A stretch of 64,000 nucleotides of DNA from Myxococcales bacterium (GCA_016792845.1 JAEUKH010000029.1:434001-498000), one strand, 5' to 3'; counted from the stretch's first letter, positions 45,601 to 54,046 are shown. The notes: generated by a model not told the origin, from the letters alone. Numbers and translations are program-made.

Positions 45601-46217
45601 CCATGGTGCCCGACGCCATCGCCATCGCCGCGGGCTACTACCACACCTGCGCGATTCGACGGAACAACACCGTCTCGTGCTGGGGCTACAACGTCAACGG
45701 TGAGCTCGGCGACAACACCACCACCAACCGCACGAGCCCCATCACCGTGCAGAACATCACCGACGCCGTCGAGATCACCGCGGGCGACGACCACACCTGC
45801 GTGCGTCGCATGAGCGGCATCGTCTCGTGCTGGGGCTACAACGCGTACGGCGGCCTCGGCAACGGCACCACCACCCGCGCCCTCACCCCGGTCAACGTGT
45901 CGGTGCTCGACAACGCCACCAACATCGCCGCGGGCGTTCACTACACCTGCGCCGTGCGCACCACCGGGGCGCTGCTCTGCTGGGGCTACAACCCCTACGG
46001 CAACCTCGGCGACGGCACCACCGCCAACCGCAACGTGCCCGCCGTGGTGCAGAACATGACCGACGTCGCGTCGGTCTGGGTCAACGGCTACATCACCTGC
46101 GCCCGCCGTCGTAACGGCGTCGTGGTGTGCTGGGGCTACAACGGCAACGGCGAGCTCTCAGACGGGTCGGCGACCAACCGCGCCGTGGCGAGCATCCCCG
46201 TCTTCGGTCTGCCCTGA
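42672..46217 (+). CDS. Large lipoprotein with MopE-type repeats and two RCC1 propellers
   Basis: 1181 residues from the ATG at 42672, with a perfect AGGAGG 4 bases upstream. A signal peptide ends SFAAGC (lipidated Cys17). A Ser/Thr/Gly/Asp linker of repeated GGGTDS follows. Four MopE-type Cys-rich units span about 125-395 (pattern CYTG...GxGxCRxGTQxC...CGNxIDDDCNGMVDE). A further Cys-rich stretch (NCGACGRACAAGQSCTAGRC) is followed by 14 RCC1 repeats (pattern HxCAxxxxGxVxCWGxNxxGQLGD). These form two blocks of seven, at about 470-815 and 840-1175, i.e. two seven-bladed propellers with a short linker containing CSGTAC. It is likely a surface-exposed protein binding metal and partners. Confidence 0.92.
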   Translation: MKRLTWLAIVASFAAGCGDSATPAPPTDTGAPSDAAGDASGGGDSAIADGGGTDSGGSTDSGGGTDTGMMTEDAGGGTDSGGGTDSGGGTDSGGGTDSGGGTDSGGGIDSTTGDGGTVENDAGACLVESTRSCYTGNETTRGVGRCRGGTQVCMAPGVFGTCEGEVLPAAMEMCGNGIDDNCNGMVDETCNECTAPETRPCYTGLNGTQGVGRCRAGTQACNSMGQYAGACMNEVLPGMGDLCGNNIDDDCDGMVDEMCGECTPGETRQCYTGPMNTRGMGRCVAGQQVCGTNASYGSSCIGEVTPAMSETCGNMIDDDCNGMVDDLCGECTPGMTRSCYTGASGTSGRGICRDGTQICQSNRTWSQSCAGEVVPTAERCDGMDNNCNGMTDEAPESTQTCMLMNAVAACTNAQCTIASCTGSNANCDMNAANGCEVDVNSSTQNCGACGRACAAGQSCTAGRCTGATGLELALGLNHGCAVQSDGSLACWGNNGNQQLGDVTTVSRAAPVTVNNVNATDLREVGLGATHSCVLRNEGSVYCWGSGTYGQIGDGATAQRPVPTQAFGLTDAVQISVGAYHNCVVRRAGTVSCWGYNNQGQLGDGTVSNRVLASEVPGVVNAVQVAVGGSHSCALRADGSVMCWGYNVYGQIGDGSTTQRRNAVVVPGLTNVVQITAGLNHTCALRRDGTALCWGYGVNGALGNGAATNAAAPSQVAGLTDAAQIQAGDQFTCARRSNGTVTCWGQNNYGQLGDGTTSNRVIGAAVTGLTEAARISVGGYTVCARRANGDVVCWGRNDLGQLADGTLTNRSTATVNIFGMPAAQGCSGTACAALPLGIGRNHGCAVQNDRRVVCWGYNNAGQLGDGSVLSRRAPRVVPNLADVAEVSGGGTHTCARRANGTVACWGNGAQGQIGDGATASPRVPTNAFGVSDATRVVTGFNHTCILRQSGQVMCWGLNNYGQLGLGNVTNQTVPQNVTMVPDAIAIAAGYYHTCAIRRNNTVSCWGYNVNGELGDNTTTNRTSPITVQNITDAVEITAGDDHTCVRRMSGIVSCWGYNAYGGLGNGTTTRALTPVNVSVLDNATNIAAGVHYTCAVRTTGALLCWGYNPYGNLGDGTTANRNVPAVVQNMTDVASVWVNGYITCARRRNGVVVCWGYNGNGELSDGSATNRAVASIPVFGLP
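42894..43001 (+). repeat. 18-base in-gene repeat encoding GGGTDS
   Basis: Six tandem 18-base units (the last degenerate, GGGIDS) code the linker after the lipobox in the RCC1 lipoprotein. Near-identical codons suggest recent expansion. This linker is expected to vary between strains. Confidence 0.85.
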
Positions 46218-47168
46218 TCAGTCTCGACTCATGCCGGCCAGGGCCGCCGCCGCGAAGCGTGTCACGCGACGCGACGGCGCCCGGTCGAGCACCCGCGAAT
46301 ACCCCTCAAAGGCCTGCTGAAACGCTCCCCGCGCCTCGTCGGTGACCGAGGCCGACGAGCCCTCAGGCGCCGTCGCCGCGACGTGCCTCAGGTCTTCGCC
46401 CAACCACAACGCGATGTGAGCCTCTGCGAGGGCCGACGGGTAGCGCGGGTCGACCCCCCGCGCGATGGGCAACATCGCCGTGCGGAGCTGCGCGCACCGC
46501 TGCGGGTCTTCACGCTGCGCCGCGCGGCCCGGCAGGCCCACCAGGGCCCAACAGCGGGCGCCTAGCACCCACCGCACGAAGCTCAGTTGCAGCGACCGCG
46601 GCACCCGAGCGAGGGTCGCCGTGATGGGCTCAAGCGGCCCCTCATCAGGCGTGTCGAGGGCGAGGCGCTCCCACCGGAGGTAACACCACGACAGCCGCGC
46701 CGCGCGCGCTTCGACGGTCGAGGCGCCGTTGACGAGCCCGTGCCGGGCGGCGAGGCGGGTGAGGGCCGTGTCGCCGGGAGCGGGCCCGCCGAGCACCGCA
46801 CACGCGCGCGCACGGAGGCTCTCTTCGCGGTCGCGGTTGTGCGCCGTCACCTGGCGGGTGCGGGTCGCGAACTCTCGCTGCGCTTCGGTCACGGCCGCGC
46901 CGTCGCGGCGTTCGAGGGCCTCGTTGAGTCGGCGCCACGCGGCGAGGGCCTCGTCGGCGTCGGCGGGCGAGCGGCGGGCGAGCTCGGCCGTGTGTGCGGC
47001 CAGCGATTCGCTTGGAGAATCAACGATGTTGGGCAAAGTGTCGGGCCACTCAGGGGCATGTGTGGCCATCGGGAGGAAGGTGGCCGTGAGTACGCCGAGG
47101 GCGCTGACGACGATGCTGAACGGCACATCCCAGGTGCCGAGCGGGTGAGCCTTGCGTGCCGGTGCCAT
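46218..47168 (-). CDS. Hypothetical protein with N-terminal membrane anchor
   Basis: 316 residues. One N-terminal membrane segment (VPFSIVVSALGVLTATFLPMA, about 15-36) is followed by a large helical, Ala/Arg/Glu-rich region resembling TPR-like repeats. No motif was recognised and the stop is at the RCC1 gene 3' end (convergent). It is divergent from the PilZ gene across 77 bases. Confidence 0.72.
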   Translation of the reverse strand: MAPARKAHPLGTWDVPFSIVVSALGVLTATFLPMATHAPEWPDTLPNIVDSPSESLAAHTAELARRSPADADEALAAWRRLNEALERRDGAAVTEAQREFATRTRQVTAHNRDREESLRARACAVLGGPAPGDTALTRLAARHGLVNGASTVEARAARLSWCYLRWERLALDTPDEGPLEPITATLARVPRSLQLSFVRWVLGARCWALVGLPGRAAQREDPQRCAQLRTAMLPIARGVDPRYPSALAEAHIALWLGEDLRHVAATAPEGSSASVTDEARGAFQQAFEGYSRVLDRAPSRRVTRFAAAALAGMSRD

Positions 47169-47245
47169 GCCGCGTCAGTGTAACCGCTCACGGTCGGAGC
47201 GCGCAGAGTTGACTGCGCACGGTCGAGAAGGGTTCTGAAGGCCGA

Positions 47246-47560
47246 GTGGGCATTGAGAAGCGTTCACACACGCGGTTTCCGGCGAGGTTGAAGGTGCTGA
47301 TGGCGGGGCCCGCGGGGGCCATCGAGGGGCGATCGCGCGACCTCTCGCTCGGGGGGATGTTCGTCGAGACGGCGCAGACGCTTCCGTACGGCAGCGAGGT
47401 CGAGGTGGTGGTTCACCTTCCCGCGTTAGAGCGCCCGACGACGATTCGATGCACCGTGCGGTGGGTCATCGCCGCAGGGATGGGCCTCCAGTTTGGCGCG
47501 CTCCGGGTGGCCGAGACCTGGGCCATCAACCTCCTCGCGCGGCAGTTTCAGCGGAGCTGA
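47246..47560 (+). CDS. Single-domain PilZ protein (c-di-GMP binding)
   Basis: 104 residues from a GTG start. A stand-alone PilZ domain: the RxxxR motif (Arg6, Arg10 in KRSHTRF) and DxSxxG (Asp32, Ser34, Gly37 in RDLSLGG), which together bind cyclic di-GMP. The beta-barrel strands follow (MFVETAQ, VEVVVHLP, IRCTVRWV, GLQFG). Such small PilZ proteins are c-di-GMP receptors that control motility, polysaccharide or pili. The partner is not evident. The 3' end overlaps the pxpC 3' end by 13 bases. Confidence 0.92.
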   Translation: MGIEKRSHTRFPARLKVLMAGPAGAIEGRSRDLSLGGMFVETAQTLPYGSEVEVVVHLPALERPTTIRCTVRWVIAAGMGLQFGALRVAETWAINLLARQFQRS

Positions 47561-48360
47561 GTCGCGTCGACGAAGCGCACCGTCTCGCCGGGGCGGAGGC
47601 TCCCGAGGGTGTCGCTCGCCTCGGGCGTCAAGACCCCGATCACCGGGTAGCCGCCCGTGGTCGGGTGGTCGGGGCCGAGGGCCACGAGGCTCCCGTCGAG
47701 GGTCACCTGCAAGGCGCCCCGCACCATCGGCGCCGACCCGCGGATCCCGCTCCCTTCGGGCACATCGAGCCGCGGCCCGGTCAGCCGTTGGCCGCACCGG
47801 TCGCGGGTCGCCGTCACCGTGAACGGGTGCGCGACGAGGGCGCCCAACGCCGCGTCTGAGAACGCATCAGGGCCCGGCCAGAAGGTCAACACCGGGGCCC
47901 GCGACGGCGCCGCGAGGTCGACGAAATCACCCCGCACCGCGGCCTGAAACGAGAGCGTGTCGCCGCGTCTGAGGTATCGCCCGTACACGCCCCCGAGCGC
48001 GGCCGTGGGGAGGCACCCGCGGCCCCCGAGAACGGGCGCGACGTCGAAGCCCCCGGGCACCGCGAGGTAGCGCAGCGCCCCGGTCTGAGCGCTCACCACC
48101 ACCCGGGTGTGGGCCCTCACGCGCTGCAACGCGCCGTCGATCGAGACCGTCGCGTCTTCGTCGAGCTCAAACTCAAATCGGTGCAGCGCGATCTCGATGG
48201 CGGCGTCGTGCGGGGCGTTGCCCAACGCGCGCTGCGCGAGCGCGAAGAGGCCACAATCGAGTGGCCCGCCCGGAGGTACGCCGAGGTGCATGCTCCCCGG
48301 GCGCCCCGCGTCTTGGAGGCTCGCGCCAGGCCCCGCGAAGCACACCCGGAGCGTCGTCAC
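47548..48360 (-). CDS. pxpC: 5-oxoprolinase subunit PxpC
   Basis: 270 residues from a GTG start that overlaps the pxpB stop (GTGA). It belongs to the PxpC/KipA family (biotin-dependent carboxyltransferase-like fold). Family blocks are GPGASLQDAGRPGSMHLGVPPGGPLD, RYLAVPGGFDVAPVLGG, GPDHPTTGGYPVIGVL. With PxpA and PxpB it forms the ATP-dependent 5-oxoprolinase that opens L-5-oxoproline to glutamate. The operon order pxpA-pxpB-pxpC is complete here. Confidence 0.93.
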   Translation of the reverse strand: MTTLRVCFAGPGASLQDAGRPGSMHLGVPPGGPLDCGLFALAQRALGNAPHDAAIEIALHRFEFELDEDATVSIDGALQRVRAHTRVVVSAQTGALRYLAVPGGFDVAPVLGGRGCLPTAALGGVYGRYLRRGDTLSFQAAVRGDFVDLAAPSRAPVLTFWPGPDAFSDAALGALVAHPFTVTATRDRCGQRLTGPRLDVPEGSGIRGSAPMVRGALQVTLDGSLVALGPDHPTTGGYPVIGVLTPEASDTLGSLRPGETVRFVDATQLR

Positions 48361-48956
48361 GGCGCCCCCGCGACGGTGAACGAGACCGTGTCGCCAGGCT
48401 TCAACAAGGGCGCACCGAGCGCGTCGAAGAGCCGCCCCGCGTCGAGCCTCCCCAAGAGGTGCCAGCCGCCCGGAGAGGCGAAGGGATACACCGCCGTGCG
48501 CGCCCCTGCGATGGCCACGCTCTGCGCGGGCACCCGCGGCCGCGGCGACCCGCGTCGCGGCAAGTGCAGCCGCGGGTCGAGCCCTCCGAGGTAGGCGAAG
48601 CCGACCTGAAAACCCATCAGCTCGACGCGGTAAGACCCGCTCGCATGGCGCGCGATCACGTCGCCGATGGAGAGCCCCGCGAGGGTCGCGACCTCGCTGA
48701 GATCGGCCCCGTCGTAGACGACCTCGAAGCGATGGTGCGCGCCCGCGCGCGGCGGCATCAGCCCTCGGAGCACGGGCTCGAGGTCGTCGAGGGGGCAGGC
48801 CCGCGTAGCGTGGCTCAACAACACATGACGGTCGGTCACCACCGCGTCGATGACCCCCGCGAGGCCGCGCAGCGCCGCGAGGAGCGCCACGCTGTCGACC
48901 CCGTCGACACGCTCAAAGCGCGTGGCCGTGGGCCCCATCGGTCGCGCGGCGGTCAC
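48357..48956 (-). CDS. pxpB: 5-oxoprolinase subunit PxpB
   Basis: 199 residues from the GTG at 48956, which overlaps the pxpA stop; a longer frame upstream would run into pxpA. PxpB/KipI family: VYDGADLSEVATLAGLSIGDVI, GFQVGFAYLGGLDPRLHLPRR and GGWHLLGRLDAG are typical. It joins PxpC to form the catalytic subunit pair. The overlaps at both ends indicate coupled translation. Confidence 0.92.
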   Translation of the reverse strand: MTAARPMGPTATRFERVDGVDSVALLAALRGLAGVIDAVVTDRHVLLSHATRACPLDDLEPVLRGLMPPRAGAHHRFEVVYDGADLSEVATLAGLSIGDVIARHASGSYRVELMGFQVGFAYLGGLDPRLHLPRRGSPRPRVPAQSVAIAGARTAVYPFASPGGWHLLGRLDAGRLFDALGAPLLKPGDTVSFTVAGAP

Positions 48957-49633
48957 GCTCGCTCCAACGCACGTAAAGCGCGCGCGATCTGCGGGGCGAG
49001 GGGGCTGTCGGCGTGAAGGCACACCGTGTCAACCTGACCCGACGCGACGAGCCTGAGGCTCTGCGCGACCGCATCGTCGACGGAGCCGACGAGCGCGCCA
49101 GGCTGACCGCGGGCGATGAGCTGGCCGTCTGCGGTGTATCCACGGTCTGAGAAGCCCTCGCGGTAGTATCGTAGGCCCCTTCGCGCGCTGAGCTCTCGCA
49201 GCGCGCCCGTCGGCGGGCCCACCCAAGCGAGCGCGCCGAGCGTCGCGAGGGCCGTGTCGACCAAGGCCTCGGCCAGCGCCGGGTCGCCGTTGGCAGCATG
49301 GTAGAGCGCCCCGTGGAGCTTCACATGGGTCAGGCCCACGCCCTCGTCGCGGGCCAACGCCGCGAGCCAGGTGAGCTGCTCTGCGAGGCTGGCGCAGAGC
49401 GCCGCGGTCGGCATGCTGAGCACCCGACGGCCGAAATTCGCGCGGTCGGGGTAGCCCGGGTGGGCCCCCACGGTCTGCCCTTTGACACGGGCCTCGGCGA
49501 GGACGGCGCGGGCGATCGCGACGCCGCCGGCGTGGGCGCCGCACGCGATGTTGAGCCAGTGGGCCTCGGCGCGAAGCGCAGGGTCTTCGTCGGCAAGCTC
49601 GCCGGCGTCGAGGTTGAGACGAAACGATGGCAT
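48953..49633 (-). CDS. pxpA: 5-oxoprolinase subunit PxpA (LamB/YcsF family)
   Basis: 226 residues from the ATG at 49633; the in-frame upstream codons lack support. LamB/YcsF signatures: RLNLDAGELADEDPAL, NIACGAHAGG, GAHPGYPDRANFGRR, VKLHGALYH and DTVCLHADSP. PxpA binds and activates 5-oxoproline for the PxpBC ATPase. It heads the operon and is divergent from the gene at 49734 with 100 bases between. Converts the dead-end metabolite 5-oxoproline to glutamate. Confidence 0.94.
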   Translation of the reverse strand: MPSFRLNLDAGELADEDPALRAEAHWLNIACGAHAGGVAIARAVLAEARVKGQTVGAHPGYPDRANFGRRVLSMPTAALCASLAEQLTWLAALARDEGVGLTHVKLHGALYHAANGDPALAEALVDTALATLGALAWVGPPTGALRELSARRGLRYYREGFSDRGYTADGQLIARGQPGALVGSVDDAVAQSLRLVASGQVDTVCLHADSPLAPQIARALRALERA

Positions 49634-49733
49634 CGAAGACTCCGATCGCGAGCACAATACTCTCGTTGGGCCGACGCGACGTGTGTGCTGCGTTGACAGG
49701 GGTGTGCGCAGCGTTCAGCATCCGCGCGCTTCG

Positions 49734-50555
49734 ATGAGCACGACGCCGCCGCCACCGCCGGGTTCGACCGCAACGCCTCCGCCGCAGGGGGAGTCGGTTT
49801 CCGTCGAGGGCTTCGACGCGACGGTCTCGGGCGACCCCGCGGCGCTCTACCGCGCCACGGTGTGCCGGATGATGGAGGCCCACGCGTTTCGGGCGGTGGC
49901 GCAAGCGCGGCTCTTGGGGGCCGGGGTGGTGCACTCGACGGGCCTCCGATGGATGCGCTTTGCCACCCACGCCGCGCGCGAGTGCGTCGAGCACTACGGC
50001 GGCATCGCAGGGTGCTACGAGGCGCTCGCGGGGCAGCGGTTAGAGCCCGTGGTCGAGCGGCGCCTTCGGGCCGAAGCGCCGCCGCTGGCCCAAAGCCGCG
50101 CCGAGCTCGCCGTGGCCCAACTCGTCTCAGGCCGCGCCTGGATGTGGACGCTGCGCGAGCACGAGGCGTGTTCGTTCTTGCCGTATCGGGCCGTGATCGC
50201 GGCCATGCTGCGCGACGTCGAGGCGCGGCAGACCCTGGCCGAGCGCTTTCTGTCAGAGGCGGTTCGACACGAGGGGGTGGGCCCCTGCGAGGCGGCGCTC
50301 GGGCCTTGGGTCGACCCGGCCTTGGCGGCCTTTGGGCGTGGCGGCACACCCGGCGCGGCGTACGCCCTCAGCGTGGGCTTGCGTCGCCGCGAAGTGACCC
50401 TCGCGGTGCGCGAGTGCATCGACGATCTCAAGCGCGTGTTGGGCGCGGCCGGCTTGACCGCGGCGTCTGTGCCCGCGCTCCACGTCGCAGAGGCGAGCGG
50501 GCCCGAAGAGGGGCCTCCGTCGCGTGACACACCCGAGTCTGGAGGCAGTCTGTGA
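49734..50555 (+). CDS. Putative ferritin-like helical protein
   Basis: 273 residues from the ATG at 49734. The N-terminal 30 residues are Pro/Thr-rich. The core is all-helical, with segments such as RFATHAARECVEHYGGI and ELAVAQLVSGRAWMWTL, and a general length and pattern like ferritin-like or PaaA/C-type diiron proteins. I cannot place the metal-binding Glu/His ligands with certainty, so the fold is a guess. Its stop overlaps the start of the next lipoprotein gene (GTGA), so the two are co-translated. Confidence 0.45.
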   Translation: MSTTPPPPPGSTATPPPQGESVSVEGFDATVSGDPAALYRATVCRMMEAHAFRAVAQARLLGAGVVHSTGLRWMRFATHAARECVEHYGGIAGCYEALAGQRLEPVVERRLRAEAPPLAQSRAELAVAQLVSGRAWMWTLREHEACSFLPYRAVIAAMLRDVEARQTLAERFLSEAVRHEGVGPCEAALGPWVDPALAAFGRGGTPGAAYALSVGLRRREVTLAVRECIDDLKRVLGAAGLTAASVPALHVAEASGPEEGPPSRDTPESGGSL

Positions 50556-52381
50556 TCGAGCGAGCGCGTGGTTGGCGTCGTGCGTGGGCGTTGGGGGTTG
50601 TGTTGGCGTCGTGCAGCTCAAGCACCACACCGTCGGTCAGCGACGCGGGCGCAGGGGCCGACGCGCCTCCGGCCGTTGACACGCCCCCCGCGGTCGACAC
50701 GCCTCCCGCGGTCGACACCGGCAACGTCGTCGAGCCGAGCGGCATCGGCAACACCTGCACCGCCACGGGGGCGCCCTTTCCGCCGAGCATGGGCGACTGC
50801 CGCACGGGGCAGGTGTGTCTGAGCGCGGCGCTCGGGTTCGCGGGCGGATACTGCACCCGCACCTGCACCGGCGGGTCGAGCTGCGGGCCCGACGCGGTGT
50901 GCGGCCGGTACCAAGGGTTTCCCTTGTGTTTTCGAAGCTGTACGACCAACGCTGACTGTCGCACCTCCGAGGGCTACGTCTGCGGCGCGATCGAGGGGTC
51001 GACGCAGCGCGGGTGTCGCATCAACGACGAGCCGACGGGCAATCGCGAAGGCGGCGCGTGTTACACCGCGGGCGCGAGCGGCACCAACGTCATCGCCGCG
51101 CTGCCGCGCACGGTGTTCACGGGCGCCAACACCTCGGTGTCGGCGGGCCGGGCCGACTCGCTCCTCGAAGCCGAGGGCAACATCGCGGTGCATCCGAGCA
51201 CCATGGCGGTGGTGAACTCGTACATCGCGGTGGGTGGCGGCGGCAGCGCGTTCATGGGCACGTCGCGCAGCGCCAACGGCATGACGTGGGTCGCCGACGG
51301 CACGGTGAACGACCCCGAGCTCAACGGCACGAGCGACCCGGTGCTCGATTACGGTCGCGACGGCACCCTGCGGATGACCTTCATCGGCCTCGGGCGCAAC
51401 GGCTTCGGGCAGGTCAGCGCGGTGCATGTGCGGGTCACCGAGAGCCGCGACGACGGGGCCACCTGGGCGCGGCCGCGACAGGTCGAGCCCGACGGCTTCT
51501 GCGCCCGCGGCGGCATCTGCGACAAGCCCTGGATCATCACAGGCCCCGGCGTCGCTGAGAATTCCGAGGCCGTGTACCTCGGGTATCTGAGTCAGGCCTC
51601 GAACGCCGCGAGCCTCGTGGTGCAGCGCAGCGACGACGCCGCGATGACCTGGAGCGCACCCTCGGTGCTCGCCAACGCGGGCGTGCTCGGCACCGCGGTG
51701 GTGGCGCACAACCTCATTCAGTTCGCCACAGGCCCATCGGGGCGTGTGGCCGCCGCCTGGGCGGGCCTCAACGCGGGTCAAGGGGCGGGCGAGGGGAGCT
51801 CGGTTCGCTTCGGCTCGTCGGGCAACCGCGTGGTGTTTCGGATGTCGCGCGACGGCTTCCGCACCCTCGAGCCGCTGCGCGTGGTCTCACGCCTCGCCGA
51901 CACGCCGGTCTACACGCAGCCTCCGGTGGCGCTCGACGGTGACACGGTGCATGTGGCCTACATCACCGGCGACGCGTCGGGCGCGTGGGATCTCATCGTC
52001 GCGACCAGCACCGACCTCGGCGAGACGTGGCGTTACCGCAAGGTCAACGACGAGCCCGACAGCTGCGCGACGCACGCCTTCCCGGCGATGGTGGTCGACC
52101 CGCAGACCCACGCGTTGCATCTCATCTGGCTCGAAAACCGCTTCGGCGAAGGGGCCGTGGCCTACGCGCGCTGCCCGGCCGACCCGGCGATGCCGTGCGG
52201 TCGCAACGAAGCGGTCAGCGACGCGAGCTTTCGCTTCACCACCGGCCGTAACCCGCAGACATGGCACGGTGATTATTTGGGGTTGACGCTCTCGACCCGC
52301 GGCGAGCTCTGGGCCACCTGGAGCGACACCCGCACGGGCAGCCCCGCGATGTACGTCGCCCGCGGCAACGCCCGCCCCTGA
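50552..52381 (+). CDS. BNR/sialidase-superfamily lipoprotein
   Basis: 609 residues. A lipoprotein signal ends VVLASC (Cys21). A linker with three DTPPAV-type repeats follows (about 40-55). Residues 65-170 are Cys-rich (CTATG, CRTGQVCL, CTRTCTGGSSCG and more). The rest (200-605) reads as a six-bladed sialidase-type propeller with Asp-box-like elements (ESRDDGATWARP, RSDDAAMTWSAP, TSTDLGETWRY). The catalytic Arg triad, Tyr and Glu of sialidases are not clearly present, so enzymatic activity is uncertain. It is likely surface or periplasmic. Confidence 0.78.
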   Translation: MIERARGWRRAWALGVVLASCSSSTTPSVSDAGAGADAPPAVDTPPAVDTPPAVDTGNVVEPSGIGNTCTATGAPFPPSMGDCRTGQVCLSAALGFAGGYCTRTCTGGSSCGPDAVCGRYQGFPLCFRSCTTNADCRTSEGYVCGAIEGSTQRGCRINDEPTGNREGGACYTAGASGTNVIAALPRTVFTGANTSVSAGRADSLLEAEGNIAVHPSTMAVVNSYIAVGGGGSAFMGTSRSANGMTWVADGTVNDPELNGTSDPVLDYGRDGTLRMTFIGLGRNGFGQVSAVHVRVTESRDDGATWARPRQVEPDGFCARGGICDKPWIITGPGVAENSEAVYLGYLSQASNAASLVVQRSDDAAMTWSAPSVLANAGVLGTAVVAHNLIQFATGPSGRVAAAWAGLNAGQGAGEGSSVRFGSSGNRVVFRMSRDGFRTLEPLRVVSRLADTPVYTQPPVALDGDTVHVAYITGDASGAWDLIVATSTDLGETWRYRKVNDEPDSCATHAFPAMVVDPQTHALHLIWLENRFGEGAVAYARCPADPAMPCGRNEAVSDASFRFTTGRNPQTWHGDYLGLTLSTRGELWATWSDTRTGSPAMYVARGNARP

Positions 52382-52408
52382 GCGCCCCGAGGCGCGTCTC
52401 AGACGGCA

Positions 52409-53221
52409 TCACTTGCCGCGCAATCGGCGCTTCAGCGCCGCCATCTCGTCGTCGGCGTCGGGTGACGCCCCGGTCGGCGCATCGGGAACAGGGGGCGGCT
52501 GCACTGGCGGTGGCGTCGGCGCCGCGACCTCGCGCTCGACCGTCGGTGCCGCGGGCGCGCTCACAGGCGCGAGGCCCAAGCGCCGCTTGAGCGCCGCGAG
52601 CTCGTCGTCGCGAGAGGGCGGAGGCGCTTTGGGGGCCTCGGGGGCACGCTCGACCGGCGAGGGGGCCGCCTCGGCGAGACGCTCGGCGCTCTTCTGTCTG
52701 AGCGCCACGATCGCCTCATCGAGCCCCTGGTCATCGCGCGGAACGGCCTGCCCCACCGGGCTCGCGTCAAAGTGTCGGAGCTCGCCTTCAAGGGTCTCAA
52801 GCACCGCCGCGTAGCGCTCGATCAGCCCTTGGGCCTCGCGGCTGAGCGTCGCATCGTGTCGGCGCTCTGCCAACGCGCGGCGCTCGCGCCAACGTTCGAG
52901 CTCATCGCGCGCCTCGTCGATCTTGCGCTGAAGGTAGGCCCGCTCGCCCTCGACCTTCGACCGCGACGGCGCCGCCGGAGCCTCGCTCGGCAAGGCCGCA
53001 GGCGGCTCGAAGCAGGCCTCGCACGCGGGGCACTGAAACACCTTGCCACCGCGCTCGACGGCCACCAACGAGAGCCCAAACACCCTGAGGTTCTTCACCA
53101 ATTCTCGCTCGACGAGGCGGAGCGATTTCGCGCACGCGGGGCACGGCCCAGGCGCGGTGCGCGCGCCCTCGATGTCTTCGACCTCAAAGCCCGTGATGTC
53201 TAGCTCGACCCATTCGATCAT
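52409..53221 (-). CDS. Zinc-ribbon coiled-coil protein with repeated LKRRL motif
   Basis: 270 residues. Two CPAC pairs (about 27-30 and 64-67) form a zinc-ribbon-like site. Residues 90-150 are a coiled coil (YLQRKIDEARDELERWRERR). Two near-identical motifs, DDELAALKRRLGL and DDEMAALKRRLRG, occur in the second half, separated by a Pro/Ala/Val linker, with the second at the very C-terminus. No enzyme motif. Likely cytosolic. Function unknown. Confidence 0.7.
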   Translation of the reverse strand: MIEWVELDITGFEVEDIEGARTAPGPCPACAKSLRLVERELVKNLRVFGLSLVAVERGGKVFQCPACEACFEPPAALPSEAPAAPSRSKVEGERAYLQRKIDEARDELERWRERRALAERRHDATLSREAQGLIERYAAVLETLEGELRHFDASPVGQAVPRDDQGLDEAIVALRQKSAERLAEAAPSPVERAPEAPKAPPPSRDDELAALKRRLGLAPVSAPAAPTVEREVAAPTPPPVQPPPVPDAPTGASPDADDEMAALKRRLRGK

Positions 53222-53293
53222 CGTGAGACTCCATCGCGCACACGAAGCGCGGGTTGCGGCGAGTGTACCGTAAACGTGCAGCGGCGCAGCGAT

Positions 53294-54046
53294 TCAGAAG
53301 ACATCGCGACGCGCTCGGAGCGCCGCAAAACAAGCCACGCCGGGTTCGGTCTCGGTCAGCCCGCAGAGCCGCGCGTCGTGGCTTCTGAGAAAGGGGTTTG
53401 TCAGGCGCTCAAGGGCCATGGGTCGCCCCACCGTCGGGCGCCCCTCCGCGACCCAAGACTCGGCCTCTCGGAGCGCCTCGCGGACATCGACATCGTCTGG
53501 GAGGAGCCCCTGCGCGAAGCGAAGATTCTTCACCGTGTACTCATGCCCGGGGTAGAGCCGCGTCGCGTCGTCGACCTCGCCGAGCGTGGCGTTGAGCGCG
53601 TGGTGCATCATCGCCGCGTCGCCCTCGAAGAGGCGCCCGCAACCCGCGCGAAACAGCGTGTCGCCCGAGAAGAGCGCGTCGCCTCCCCAGAACGCCACCG
53701 CGCCGAGCGTATGCCCCGGCACATGAAGCCCCCGCCAGCGAAGCCCGAGCGCCTCGAAGCGCCCATCGCCCGCCAGCGCCTCGACAGGGCCCCCGATGTG
53801 CGCCGCGTCGCGGGGGTGAGCAATCACCCGCAGCGCCGGAAAGTGCGCCCGCAGCGCCGGCAGCCCCCCGACATGGTCGCCGTGGTGGTGGGTCGCGAAG
53901 ACGTGGGTGAGCCGCAAGCCGCGCCGCGCGAGGGCCGAGAGCACCGGCCCCGCCTCGCCAGGGTCGACCACCGCGGCACACCCCGCTTCGTCGCGCACGA
54001 GGTAGGCGTAGTTGTCTTCGAGACACGCGAGAATTTCGACGTCCAT
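53294..54046 (-). CDS. gloB: Hydroxyacylglutathione hydrolase (glyoxalase II)
   Basis: 250 residues, metallo-beta-lactamase fold. The metal motif THHHGDH is at residues 52-58, with GHTLGAVAFW, FSGDTLFRAGCGRLFEGD and YPGHEYTVKNLRFA supplying the remaining ligands and the glutathione-binding end typical of GloB. It hydrolyses S-lactoylglutathione to lactate and glutathione in the cytosol, completing methylglyoxal detoxification. Length is close to the family norm. No glyoxalase I gene is seen in the window. Confidence 0.93.
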   Translation of the reverse strand: MDVEILACLEDNYAYLVRDEAGCAAVVDPGEAGPVLSALARRGLRLTHVFATHHHGDHVGGLPALRAHFPALRVIAHPRDAAHIGGPVEALAGDGRFEALGLRWRGLHVPGHTLGAVAFWGGDALFSGDTLFRAGCGRLFEGDAAMMHHALNATLGEVDDATRLYPGHEYTVKNLRFAQGLLPDDVDVREALREAESWVAEGRPTVGRPMALERLTNPFLRSHDARLCGLTETEPGVACFAALRARRDVF

